DNA from: Hyphomicrobium sp. MC1
GTDB taxonomy: Bacteria; Pseudomonadota; Alphaproteobacteria; Rhizobiales; Hyphomicrobiaceae
Reading direction: 5' to 3'
NCBI RefSeq assembly: GCF_000253295.1
Contig: NC_015717.1
Span: forward strand, 2,914,001 to 2,978,000
Length of the DNA stretch: 64,000 nt
In this document: positions 1 to 8,477 of the stretch, piece by piece
How positions within the stretch are numbered: position 1 is the stretch's first letter
Layout of the letters: every line of letters starts with the position of its first letter
Program-made: the position numbers and the translations under genes
The notes under the pieces: generated by a model
What the model was told of the DNA's origin: nothing
Databases searched by the model: none
What the model saw: the letters and a program-made list of their open reading frames with translations, nothing else

Positions 1-425
1 GGGCAGAGTCGTCAGCAGCAATTGGCGACATAGCAAAAGGTCCAGGTGCCGAAAAATGAACGCTGTCAATTCTGATCTGGCGCAAGCTTACGTCAAGAGC
101 AAAATTTGCACTTCGGCCGTGGCGGCAGTCGCAAATGCGGCAACTTCAATGGAGTAAGCGACGTTGGGGGCGATCCGCGCACCACTCGTCGCAAGGGGGG
201 AAATAAAATGAGGACCTCGGAGGGGCGAGATCCTCGAAATTTTTGGCGCAGTGAATTTGAGATGATTTGCTGGGGGAACCTTACCGTCTCTAGCGCTCTC
301 GGTGCTGCGGGTTGGCGAAAGCGCTCGGGTCGAAGGCAACGAAACAGTTACCGTCGCGTATTCGCAAACGGCAAACGCCTGGCGTTTAGTCTCATTTCTG
401 CAGCTTTTCCTGTCTTCTCAGCCAG
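1..425. other. Non-coding stretch with a universal-stress-protein remnant
   Basis: No convincing gene is seen here. Short open frames exist on both strands but have no family resemblance, ribosome-binding site or sensible composition. The one recognisable element is at 304-353, which nearly repeats part of the uspA gene at 20036-20090. About 38 bases match with two mismatches, then comes a four-base gap. It looks like the scrap of a decayed gene copy. Confidence 0.5.
304..353 (+). pseudogene. Fragment of a universal stress protein gene
   Basis: This segment matches the intact UspA gene around 20036-20090, the part encoding the helix with Cys-Glu-Leu-Ala-Lys-Ala-Leu-Gly-Ser. A four-base gap relative to the intact copy breaks the frame. 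Similarity is not visible further out on either side, so only about 50 bp survive. It lies next to a cytochrome gene behind an FNR/FixK box, the same kind of neighbourhood as the intact copy. Chance similarity is unlikely but was not tested. Confidence 0.5.
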
Positions 426-881
426 CTATTTTTTCTGGAGGGCTTCGATATAGTTTTTGAGGTTGATGACAGCGATGCGCGAATAGGCGGCGCCGACTTT
501 TCCGCCCTCGCCTTCAATGCTAAAGATCAAGCCCCAAATTGGCATGGCGCTCGTACCATGTCCGGAGATGTCGCCTCCATAGCGGATGATCTCGACGATA
601 CGCTGTGCATCAAATTTTCCATTAGCACGTCTGCTTAGCGTGGTTAGATCTGCCGGCTTTACGGTCAGAACGCTGGCCATAGGTCCGTCTCCCGCGCCAT
701 TATCGCCATGGCACTGAGCACAGTGGTGAAGAAAAAGTTCTCGCCCTGAGGGAACTTCAGCCTCTCCAATCGGCGCGGAGACGGCAATGGTACTGGCGAC
801 ACACAGCATAGCAAACGCGCCAATAATCGCAGGGACCGTGAATCGGCTTTGGTTTAAACTGATCATTGCTGCGATACCCAA
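426..881 (-). CDS. Small class I cytochrome c
   Basis: A 151-residue exported monoheme cytochrome c, expected to carry electrons in the periplasm. An N-terminal hydrophobic segment (about residues 13-36) acts as signal or anchor. The heme site is CAQCH at 54-58, and Met113 in the GHGTSAMP stretch is the likely axial ligand. The chosen start is a TTG, because a GGAG sits eight bases upstream; an ATG five codons in has no such site. A perfect FNR/FixK box lies about 66 bp upstream, so expression is probably raised when oxygen is low. The GG-x-ISGHGT segment is shared with the cytochrome at 27233-27961, suggesting related proteins. The redox partner is unknown. Confidence 0.85.
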   Translation of the reverse strand: MGIAAMISLNQSRFTVPAIIGAFAMLCVASTIAVSAPIGEAEVPSGRELFLHHCAQCHGDNGAGDGPMASVLTVKPADLTTLSRRANGKFDAQRIVEIIRYGGDISGHGTSAMPIWGLIFSIEGEGGKVGAAYSRIAVINLKNYIEALQKK

Positions 882-1204
882 AAGGACGTCTCCAAGATTA
901 GACGCATAAAAACAAATGACCCGAGGCGGTGGTTCAAACGTTGACGAACATCAAGCAACGAGAATTATCCTAGCATTAGCCGGAGCGTGGCAGAGGAAAT
1001 TTGTTCCAAGTCAACGCTCTCATCCATGGGCAAGGTTAAGCGTCAACTTGAAATAGGTAAGGGGCAAGTAAGCATGTGGCGGGATTGTCGGGCACACGCA
1101 CCTCGTAGCCAATGTTTATTTGGAAATGCTCGTGCCGACAGACGAGAACGATTGCCCAGCAAAACGCCTTCTAACCGTGCATTGAGCGAAGTGAGCAATC
1201 CATC
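882..1204. other. Divergent intergenic region
   Basis: This region separates the leftward cytochrome gene from the rightward export operon. It contains the FNR/FixK box at 941-954. The remainder holds no recognisable gene; the open frame at 987-1247 shows no family features and overlaps the next gene. Confidence 0.5.
941..954. promoter_or_regulatory. FNR/FixK-type box
   Basis: TTGACGAACATCAA fits TTGAY-N4-RTCAA exactly. Its centre lies about 66 bp before the cytochrome start at 881, a spacing repeated at the other boxes in this window. It is probably an activator site for an FnrL or FixK protein, which is not encoded here. Confidence 0.75.
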
Positions 1205-2305
1205 ATGCAATCCGAGCAAAATGCAGAGAAAGAAGCAATTGCTCTAAAAGAACTGCCGTCGTCTCATCGACAGCTCGTTCCCGTAACAGCAAAATTGCCC
1301 GTTCCAGCAGAGAACATCTCGACGGGCCCATTCGGCCGCTGGCGGAAGATCCTGGCGGTTCTCGCCGTCATCATAGCCATAGGCGGCGCCGGTTATTGGT
1401 GGATGCACAGGGTGCCTCCGCTTCCTCCTGGGATCGTTATGGGCAATGGGCGAATTGAAGCTGACCCGATCGACATAGCGACAAAATTTGCAGGGCGGGT
1501 TCTTGAATTGCGCGTTGACGAGGGCGCCAGGGTAACGGCCGGCCAAGTTCTTGCCGTCATGGATACGCGCGACCTGGATGCGTCGCTAAAAAAAGCAGAA
1601 GCTCAGGCAGAACAGGCAAAGAAGAGCATCAGCGAGGCAAAAGCGCTCCTCAATCAGCAGCATACTCAAGTTGTGCTCGCGCAGCAGGAGATGGACCGCG
1701 CCGAGTCGTTGTTAAAATCCGGCTGGGTCACGAAGCAGACCTATGATCAGCGCCAGCAGACGCTCAACTCGTCCAAAGCCGGAGAACTCGCGGCGCAAGC
1801 GCGTGTCACCGAGGCAGAGCATGCGCTGGACGCAGCCAATCATGACGCCGAACTCTATCGCGTGAATATTGCGGACAATACCCTCGTTGCACCGCGAGAC
1901 GGCCGAATTGCTTATCGCATCGCCAATACGGGAGAGGTCCTCGCGGCTGGAGGCAAAGTCTTCACTATGCTGGACTTCGGTTACGTTTACATGGACGTAT
2001 ATCTTCCAACACTCGAGGCCGGCAAAATCAGAATCGGAGACGACGCCCGCATCGTGCTCGATGCATATCCAGACCATCCCATTCCCGCGAACGTGACATT
2101 TATTGCTGATCAGGCGCAATTTACACCGAAAATGGTCGAGACGCAGACCGAACGAGACAAGCTAATGTTCCGGGTGCGCGTGCGTATCGATCCAGCGCGC
2201 TCGGAAGCTCATGCGGACTACGTCCGGAGCGGCTTACCGGGAGTCGCTTACGTTCGAACCGATACCAAGACTGAGTGGCCGGAACGCCTGAAAGCTGGAT
2301 CATGA
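1205..2305 (+). CDS. HlyD-family membrane fusion protein
   Basis: A 366-residue periplasmic adaptor of the EmrA/YhiI type that would link an inner-membrane exporter to an outer-membrane channel. One transmembrane helix spans about residues 48-66. A lipoyl-like half motif (GRVLELRVDEGARVTAGQ) follows, then a long alanine/glutamine-rich coiled coil at about 130-220 and a beta-barrel domain with the second lipoyl half (NTLVAPRDGRIAYR). It is the first gene of a three-gene operon and overlaps the next by the four bases ATGA. The arrangement matches yhiI-rbbA-yhhJ of enterobacteria. The exported substrate cannot be told from sequence. Confidence 0.88.
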   Translation: MQSEQNAEKEAIALKELPSSHRQLVPVTAKLPVPAENISTGPFGRWRKILAVLAVIIAIGGAGYWWMHRVPPLPPGIVMGNGRIEADPIDIATKFAGRVLELRVDEGARVTAGQVLAVMDTRDLDASLKKAEAQAEQAKKSISEAKALLNQQHTQVVLAQQEMDRAESLLKSGWVTKQTYDQRQQTLNSSKAGELAAQARVTEAEHALDAANHDAELYRVNIADNTLVAPRDGRIAYRIANTGEVLAAGGKVFTMLDFGYVYMDVYLPTLEAGKIRIGDDARIVLDAYPDHPIPANVTFIADQAQFTPKMVETQTERDKLMFRVRVRIDPARSEAHADYVRSGLPGVAYVRTDTKTEWPERLKAGS

Positions 2306-5055
2306 CGATGGCGGACGGGGCAGCAGTTGCTCGTCTCGAACGCGTGACCCACAGATATGGCGGCATCCTCGCGCTCGACGACCTAACAATCGAGATTCCG
2401 GCCGGCCAAATGGTCGGCCTTATTGGGCCGGACGGCGTCGGTAAATCGACGTTGCTTGCGCTAGTCTCGGGCGCGCGCATGCTTCAATCGGGGCACGTCA
2501 CGGTCTTGAACGCGGATATGTCCAAGGCCGTGGACCGCGAGGCAGTCTGTCCGCGTATCGCTTACATGCCGCAAGGCCTCGGCAAGAACCTCTATCCTGA
2601 TCTCAGCGTGCGCGAAAACATCGAATTTTTTGCCCGGCTCTTTGGTCAGGGGCGGCGCCAGCGCGAAGAACGCATCCCCAAACTTCTCGATAGCACGGGT
2701 CTCGGACCTTTCGCCGATCGGCCGGCGCAAAAACTTTCGGGCGGCATGCGCCAGAAGCTTGGCCTCTGCTGCTCGCTCATTCACGATCCGGATCTTTTGA
2801 TACTCGATGAGCCGACAACAGGCGTCGATCCGCTATCGCGGCGGCAATTCTGGGAGCTTATCCAGCGGATGCGCGAGCATCGCGGGGGCATGAGCGTCTT
2901 AGTTGCAACAGCCTATATGGAGGAAGCCGAGCGCTTCGATTGGCTGATCGCGATGAATGCCGGGAAGATCCTTACGGTGGGATCCCCAAGCGACATCAAG
3001 GAGAGAACCGGCGCGGGCGCAATCGAGGAAGCCTTCATTGACCTGCTTCCTCCGGAGGCGAAGTTAGACCATCGCACTCCGACGATCCCGCCGCGTCAGA
3101 GCATTGCCGATGGTGCGGTGATCGTCGCCCGTAATCTCACACGCCGGTTCGGTGACTTCACTGCGGTTGACCACGTAAGCTTCGATATAGAACGTGGAGA
3201 GATTTTCGGATTCGTCGGATCGAATGGTTGCGGCAAATCTACAACGATGAAAATGCTCACGGGTCTCCTGCCCTCGACCGAAGGCAGCGCGATGCTTTTC
3301 GGAGAACCCGTCAACGCAGACGACATAAGTTCCCGCATGCGCGTAGGTTACATGTCGCAATCGTTTTCGCTTTATGGCGAATTGACTGTCCGTCAGAACC
3401 TCGAGCTTCACGCCCGACTATTTCATCTTCCGGCTGGATCGATCGAGGGCCGGATTGCTTACCTTGTCCGGCGCTTTGGCCTGTCAGAGCACATGAATAA
3501 ACTGGCGGAAGATCTTCCGCTTGGAATCCGTCAGCGGCTGTCGCTCGCGGTGGCCGTGGTTCATGAGCCGGAGCTTCTCATTCTCGATGAACCTACATCG
3601 GGCGTAGATCCGATCGCGAGAGACCAGTTCTGGGAATTGCTGATCGAGCTGTCGAGAAAGAATGGAGTGACGATCTTCGTCTCGACCCACTTCATGAACG
3701 AAGCGGCGCGATGCGACCGTATCTCTCTTATGGACGCCGGACGCGTTCTGGCAACAGACACTCCAGCCAAACTGATCGAAGCGCGTCACGCGACGACACT
3801 CGAAGATGCCTTTATTTCATACCTTGAGGAATCGGCGTCATCACGATCGCAGTCCGAGCCAGAGACGATCCTGGACGTCGGACAAAAAGGGGATATTTCC
3901 ACCGCTTCACCGGGCGTATCCAGGATCTTTTCGGTGCGGCGCATGTTGGCTTACACCATAAGAGAGTCGCTCGAGCTGCTTCGCGACCCGATCCGGTTGA
4001 GCTTCGCTCTTCTCGGTACAGCATTTCTAATGCTGATTTTTGGTTTCGGCATCACGACCGATGTCAACTCATTGTCGTTCGCCGTTCTCGATCGAGACAA
4101 TAGTTTTGAAAGTCGCGCTTATCTCAGTGAGCTGCGAGGCTCGCGCTATTTCGTCGAACAAGAGCCCTTCAAGAATGAGGATGAGTTGCAGAGCCGGCTA
4201 AAAAGCGGCGCTGTCACAGCGACGATCGAGATTCCGCCGGGCTTCGGGCGCGATATACGACGCGGGAGGCCAACCGAGGTTGGCGTCTGGATTGACGGCG
4301 CGATGCCGTTCAGAGCCGAAACTATTCACGGCTATATTGAGGGCGTGCACCAGCAGTTCCTTTCCGATCCCGCAATCCGAGGTCACGTTGGCCTTGCAGA
4401 TACGGACACGCCCGCGGATATAGAGATCCGCTTCCGCTACAATCAGGACTTCGATAGCATTTATGCGATGGTCCCCTCGACGATCGCAATGCAACTGGCG
4501 CTGATCCCTGCGATTTTGATGGCGCTCGCTATCGTCCGCGAGAAGGAGCTGGGTTCCATAACCAATCTTTACGTGACGCCGGTAACGCGGCTTGAGTTCC
4601 TGATTGGAAAGCAGCTTCCGTACATCGCGATAGCAATGCTCAATTTCTTCATACTCTTTCTGATGGCCATCTTTATTTTTGATGTGCCGCTCAAGGGAAG
4701 CTTTTTAGCACTACTAGTTGGATCGCTCATCTATGTTACTGCGACGACGGGCTATGGGATGGTCATCTCCTCCTTCACGGGAACGCAAATTGCGGCCTTG
4801 TTCGGGACTTCTATTTTGACTGTCCTGCCAGCGACGATGTTTTCCGGCATGATGACGCCCGTTTCGTCGATCACCGGTTTTGGAGCGATATTGGGCCGTC
4901 TTTTTCCGATGACCTATTTCGTCCCGATCAGTGTGGGGGCTTTTACGAAGGGGCTAGGGTTCCCGGATCTTGCGCGATACATCGCGACACTTGCGCTTTT
5001 CGTCCCTGCCTTAACCTCAATCAGCCTGTTCCTTCTGCGTAAGCAAGAAAAGTGA
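2302..5055 (+). CDS. rbbA: Fused double ABC ATPase / ABC-2 permease (RbbA-like)
   Basis: A 917-residue exporter subunit joining two ATPase domains and a membrane domain. The first ATPase has Walker A GPDGVGKST, signature LSGGMRQKL and Walker B LLILDEPTTGVD. The second has GSNGCGKST but a degenerate signature, LPLGIRQRL, as is usual in this family. The last third (about residue 540 onward) is an ABC-2 permease with an N-terminal helix, a periplasmic domain and about five further helices. The start is set at the ATG overlapping the hlyD stop; an in-frame GTG at 2275 would add nine residues. The E. coli homologue was described as ribosome-associated, but the yhiI-rbbA-yhhJ setting favours export. 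Confidence 0.88.
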   Translation: MTMADGAAVARLERVTHRYGGILALDDLTIEIPAGQMVGLIGPDGVGKSTLLALVSGARMLQSGHVTVLNADMSKAVDREAVCPRIAYMPQGLGKNLYPDLSVRENIEFFARLFGQGRRQREERIPKLLDSTGLGPFADRPAQKLSGGMRQKLGLCCSLIHDPDLLILDEPTTGVDPLSRRQFWELIQRMREHRGGMSVLVATAYMEEAERFDWLIAMNAGKILTVGSPSDIKERTGAGAIEEAFIDLLPPEAKLDHRTPTIPPRQSIADGAVIVARNLTRRFGDFTAVDHVSFDIERGEIFGFVGSNGCGKSTTMKMLTGLLPSTEGSAMLFGEPVNADDISSRMRVGYMSQSFSLYGELTVRQNLELHARLFHLPAGSIEGRIAYLVRRFGLSEHMNKLAEDLPLGIRQRLSLAVAVVHEPELLILDEPTSGVDPIARDQFWELLIELSRKNGVTIFVSTHFMNEAARCDRISLMDAGRVLATDTPAKLIEARHATTLEDAFISYLEESASSRSQSEPETILDVGQKGDISTASPGVSRIFSVRRMLAYTIRESLELLRDPIRLSFALLGTAFLMLIFGFGITTDVNSLSFAVLDRDNSFESRAYLSELRGSRYFVEQEPFKNEDELQSRLKSGAVTATIEIPPGFGRDIRRGRPTEVGVWIDGAMPFRAETIHGYIEGVHQQFLSDPAIRGHVGLADTDTPADIEIRFRYNQDFDSIYAMVPSTIAMQLALIPAILMALAIVREKELGSITNLYVTPVTRLEFLIGKQLPYIAIAMLNFFILFLMAIFIFDVPLKGSFLALLVGSLIYVTATTGYGMVISSFTGTQIAALFGTSILTVLPATMFSGMMTPVSSITGFGAILGRLFPMTYFVPISVGAFTKGLGFPDLARYIATLALFVPALTSISLFLLRKQEK

Positions 5056-5061
5056 TCGGCC

Positions 5062-6189
5062 ATGCGTAAGCTTTCGAATATCTATTGGCTTGGCTTGAAA
5101 GAGTTACGCAGCTTCTTTCGCGATTGGGTCCTCCTCGCGCTCGTCACATATTCGTTCTCTATCGCTGTAATGGCGCAGGCCCAGAGCAATTCACAAGAGC
5201 TGCACAACGCTTCGATCGCCATTGTGGATGAGGATCATTCGGATCTCTCTTGGCGTATCGCGGGCGCTTTTCTGCCGCCTTATTTCAAAACGCCGCAATA
5301 TGTGGAAGAGCGCGACGTCGACCGGCTTATGAACACCGGACGCTACACGTTCGTCATCGACATTCCACCCCGATTCGAAAGCGATGTCCTTGGAGGGCGT
5401 AAGCCGGCCTTGCAGGTAAATGTGGACGCAACCGCGATGGTCCAGGCGGGCATTGGATCGAGCTATGCGGAGCAGATCATCTCGACCGAGATCAATAAAT
5501 TTGTTTCTCGAATTGAGGATGTTCCCCCGCCCGCAGTCACGCTCTCGGTACGGATAGCCTTCAATCCTAATGTTACGACAGCTTGGTTCACTGCCGTAAT
5601 GGGTATTATCAGTTCCGTGAATATGCTCGCGATCATCCTGGCGGGGGCGGCCGTCGTGCGTGAGCGTGAGCACGGAACGCTCGATCATCTTCTCGTTATG
5701 CCGCTGACGCCATTTGAAATCGCAATGTCGAAAGTGTGGGCGAACGCCGTAGTGATTACGATTGCAGTCGGCCTCTCGTTGTTTTTTGTCGTGCAGAGAC
5801 TGCTCCACATTCCCATCGCAGGCTCCATACCGCTGTTTATGTGCGGCGTGATGATCTATTTGTTTTTCTCGACGGCGGTCGGGATCTTTCTTGCAACGAT
5901 CGCACGTACGATGCCTCAACTCGGCCTGCTTTACATTCTCGTTGCTGTGCCGCTGAACTTGCTATCCGGTGCCAACACCCCGCTCGAAAGCATGCCTCCG
6001 TTCCTGCGCACCATCATGCAGGTATCACCGTCGACTCATTTTGTGGCGTTCGCACAGGCGATCCTTTATCGAGGCGCCGGTTTCGACGTGGTTTGGCCAA
6101 GATTTGTTGCTGTTGGCGCGATCGGTGGAATTTTCCTATTTTTGGCTCTACTTCGGTTTCGTCGAGTTATGGCTATCGCAGGGCCTTAG
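5062..6189 (+). CDS. yhhJ: ABC-2 type permease (YhhJ-like)
   Basis: A 375-residue membrane subunit that probably pairs with the membrane half of the preceding fused ATPase. It has one N-terminal helix (about residues 22-40), a periplasmic domain of about 130 residues, then about five helices from residue 175. The segment REREHGTLDHLLVMPLTPFEI is typical of ABC-2 exporters. It starts six bases after the preceding stop, so it belongs to the same transcript. Its length is normal for the family. Confidence 0.86.
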   Translation: MRKLSNIYWLGLKELRSFFRDWVLLALVTYSFSIAVMAQAQSNSQELHNASIAIVDEDHSDLSWRIAGAFLPPYFKTPQYVEERDVDRLMNTGRYTFVIDIPPRFESDVLGGRKPALQVNVDATAMVQAGIGSSYAEQIISTEINKFVSRIEDVPPPAVTLSVRIAFNPNVTTAWFTAVMGIISSVNMLAIILAGAAVVREREHGTLDHLLVMPLTPFEIAMSKVWANAVVITIAVGLSLFFVVQRLLHIPIAGSIPLFMCGVMIYLFFSTAVGIFLATIARTMPQLGLLYILVAVPLNLLSGANTPLESMPPFLRTIMQVSPSTHFVAFAQAILYRGAGFDVVWPRFVAVGAIGGIFLFLALLRFRRVMAIAGP

Positions 6190-6389
6190 TCTCCGCAGGC
6201 CTTCTTTTCAATCAATCCATTGGAGCCGGAACGTCTGCCACTGTCGGCATTGGGTCCGTCACGTTCCTGCGTGATGCTATGATGGATACTGCGCAGTCTT
6301 TTGGCGTGTCGACCGTCGATTGGGCAAATCCAAGCGTAGATCGCCTCTCTTATACCCTCAAAACACCGATGCAATACCCGCCGCCTCAA

Positions 6390-6405
6390 TGGCACGCCGC
6401 TTGCT
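6390..6405 (+). promoter_or_regulatory. Sigma-54 promoter of the ABC importer / ligase operon
   Basis: TGGCACG-N4-TTGCT is a full match to the sigma-54 -24/-12 consensus. Transcription would begin near 6416, at the edge of the inverted repeat at 6415-6440. Sigma-54 control points to nitrogen limitation or another enhancer-dependent signal. No clear NtrC enhancer site was found between 6190 and 6390. Confidence 0.8.
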
Positions 6406-6414
6406 AATGATCAG

Positions 6415-6440
6415 TATTACGAAACATTATTTTCGTAATA
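6415..6440. promoter_or_regulatory. Perfect inverted repeat, probable NikR-like operator
   Basis: Two perfect 10-base arms, TATTACGAAA and TTTCGTAATA, are separated by six bases. Read as TATTAC-N14-GTAATA, the outer half-sites have the wide spacing typical of NikR-family operators. The repeat sits at the predicted transcription start and 25 bp before the first ATG, where a bound protein would block transcription. The NikR-like gene at 10945 is the obvious candidate. Assignment of the protein is inference. Confidence 0.65.
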
Positions 6441-6464
6441 TCGCCTTTGCGCAGGAGGTTGAGA

Positions 6465-7451
6465 ATGGCGCGTCGATTACGCATCCGTGAACTCGCAGTC
6501 TTGGCAGTTTCAATGTTCGCAGTATCTGCGGCAAACGCCTGGGCCGAACCTTTGAAAATTGGCTACAGCGATTGGCCTGGTTGGGTGGCGTGGCAGGTCG
6601 CAATTGACAAAGGATGGTTCAAAGAAGCCGGTGTCGACGTCGATTTCGAATGGTTCGACTACGTGCCATCGATGGACGCATTTTCCGCCGGGAAACTCGA
6701 CGGCGTGACGGTGACGAATGGCGATGCACTCGTCATGGGTGGATCGGGCACCAAGAACACGATGATCATGCTGACCGATTACTCCAACGGCAATGACATG
6801 ATTGTTGGAGTTCCAGGAATTAAGTCGCTGAAGGACCTCAAGGGGAAAAAAGTCGGGATCGAAGTTGGCTTCGTTGAGCACTTACTGCTGCTGAACGGCC
6901 TTGAGAAAAACGGCATGACGGAATCGGATGTCACGCTCGTCAACACCAAGACAAATGAGACACCTCAAACCCTTGCTTCCGGCGAGGTTTCCGCGATTGG
7001 CGCATGGCAGCCGAACTCAGGCCAGGCGATGAAGCAAGTACCGGGATCGACGCCAATCTATACGTCGGCCGACGAACCCGGCCTGATCTACGACGTCATC
7101 ACTGTCAACCCGACGAGTCTGGCGACACGAAAAGCGGACTGGGAAAAGGTCATCAAGGTCTGGGATCGGGTTGTTAAATACATCAACGATCCCGCGACGG
7201 TCGATGATGCAGCGAAAATCATGGCCGCACGAGTTGGCCTGAAGCCAGAGGAATATAAGCCTCTGATCGCCGGAACAAAGCTGCTCGATGTGGCAGCCGC
7301 AAAAAAGGTCTTTGTGAAAGCCAAAGGCTTCGGATCGCTTTACGGCTCGTCCGAAATCGCTAACGACTTCAACACGAAATACGCCGTCTACAAGGACAAG
7401 CTCGACGTCGACAGCTTCATCGATCCGTCGCTCACCAATGCACAGCCCTAA
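6465..7451 (+). CDS. ABC transporter periplasmic binding protein (NMT1/SsuA-like)
   Basis: A 328-residue solute receptor with a signal peptide at about residues 1-28 ending in AANAWA. The mature part begins with the KIGYSDWPGWVAWQVA segment typical of the SsuA/TauA/NMT1 class that binds small organic nitrogen or sulfur compounds. The start is the ATG seven codons into the open frame, because AGGAGG lies six bases upstream at 6453-6458. It is the first gene of the sigma-54 operon and overlaps the permease gene by 14 bases. The ligand is not known; the neighbouring ligase and creatininase-type amidohydrolase suggest a nitrogen-containing solute. Confidence 0.85.
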   Translation: MARRLRIRELAVLAVSMFAVSAANAWAEPLKIGYSDWPGWVAWQVAIDKGWFKEAGVDVDFEWFDYVPSMDAFSAGKLDGVTVTNGDALVMGGSGTKNTMIMLTDYSNGNDMIVGVPGIKSLKDLKGKKVGIEVGFVEHLLLLNGLEKNGMTESDVTLVNTKTNETPQTLASGEVSAIGAWQPNSGQAMKQVPGSTPIYTSADEPGLIYDVITVNPTSLATRKADWEKVIKVWDRVVKYINDPATVDDAAKIMAARVGLKPEEYKPLIAGTKLLDVAAAKKVFVKAKGFGSLYGSSEIANDFNTKYAVYKDKLDVDSFIDPSLTNAQP

Positions 7452-8472
7452 TGTCGGCGTCGTCGCCGCTCCTGCCGTTACGGCGGGGGCGGCGCCACAA
7501 CAGCGTACATCGACGCGGCGCTGGTTTGTGGTCGGACGCTCTCTTCCTCCCACGTCGCGCGTCACGCTCGGCATCCTGTCATTCGTATTGCCAGTGCTCC
7601 TCTGGTGCGTCGTCAGTTACGTGCCGTTCATTTGGCATCCACTGGTCGTCGTCACGCAATCCGGCGGTGTGAGTTATTTCAGGCCCGGCATGCGGGTTCA
7701 GCAAGACGCATTCGATCAGCAGGTTGCGGCTATGGAGAAAGCCGGTCTTGCGAAGCCTGAGGGCAATCCGGCAAATCCGGTTTACCTTCCGGCGCCGCAT
7801 GAAGTCGCGATCGCGATGTTCACGGCGTTCTCGACACCTCCCCAGACGCGAGACGGTCAATGGCTGCACGAAAGCCTTTGGCACAGCATCACGATCATTT
7901 TCTGGGGATTTCTAATCTCATCTCTCATCGGCGTTCCGCTCGGCGTATTGTGCGGTGCCTATTCCGGCATCTCGCGGCTGATCGAGCCGTTCACCGAGTT
8001 CGTTCGCTATCTTCCGGCACCCGCATTCGGTGCTCTGGCTGTTGCGATCCTGGGTATCTATGACGGCCCCAAGATCGCAATCATCGTTATCGGAACTTTA
8101 TTCCAGCAGATTCTGATTATCGCGAACACGACCAGAAAACTCGACTTCGGATTGATCGAAGCTGCGTTGACACTCGGCGCAAAAGGCCGGGCAATCCTGA
8201 CGCGCGTCGTCGTTCCCGGAATCATGCCGGACCTCTATCGCGACCAACGCATCCTGCTTGGGTGGGCGTGGACATATCTCATCGTCGCGGAATTGATCGG
8301 CACCTCTTCCGGCATAACCTGGTTCATCACGCAGCAGGCGCGATACCAGCATTTCGCCAACGTCTACGCCGCCATCATCATGATCGGCATCATCGGCCTC
8401 GGCGTCGACATGGTGCTCGCGCGGATCGGACGGCGTCTTTTCCCCTGGGACCAAGCAACGAAGCGGAGTTAG
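7438..8472 (+). CDS. ABC transporter permease
   Basis: A 344-residue inner-membrane subunit of the BPD-transporter class (SsuC/TauC-like). After the first helix (about residues 42-62) there is an extra, largely polar stretch of about 75 residues. It carries YFRPGMRVQQDAFDQQV and a Pro/Asn-rich piece, and makes the protein longer than ordinary SsuC proteins of about 250 residues. The EAA loop is represented by EAALTLGAKGRAILTRVVVP. It overlaps the binding-protein gene upstream and lies five bases before the ATPase gene. The insert may contact the binding protein or substrate. Confidence 0.87.
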   Translation: MHSPNVGVVAAPAVTAGAAPQQRTSTRRWFVVGRSLPPTSRVTLGILSFVLPVLLWCVVSYVPFIWHPLVVVTQSGGVSYFRPGMRVQQDAFDQQVAAMEKAGLAKPEGNPANPVYLPAPHEVAIAMFTAFSTPPQTRDGQWLHESLWHSITIIFWGFLISSLIGVPLGVLCGAYSGISRLIEPFTEFVRYLPAPAFGALAVAILGIYDGPKIAIIVIGTLFQQILIIANTTRKLDFGLIEAALTLGAKGRAILTRVVVPGIMPDLYRDQRILLGWAWTYLIVAELIGTSSGITWFITQQARYQHFANVYAAIIMIGIIGLGVDMVLARIGRRLFPWDQATKRS

Positions 8473-8477
8473 CGCTG

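Noticed and set aside
5191..5919. Leftward open frame of 242 codons
   Set aside because: Antisense to the YhhJ-like permease; His/Arg-rich shadow.
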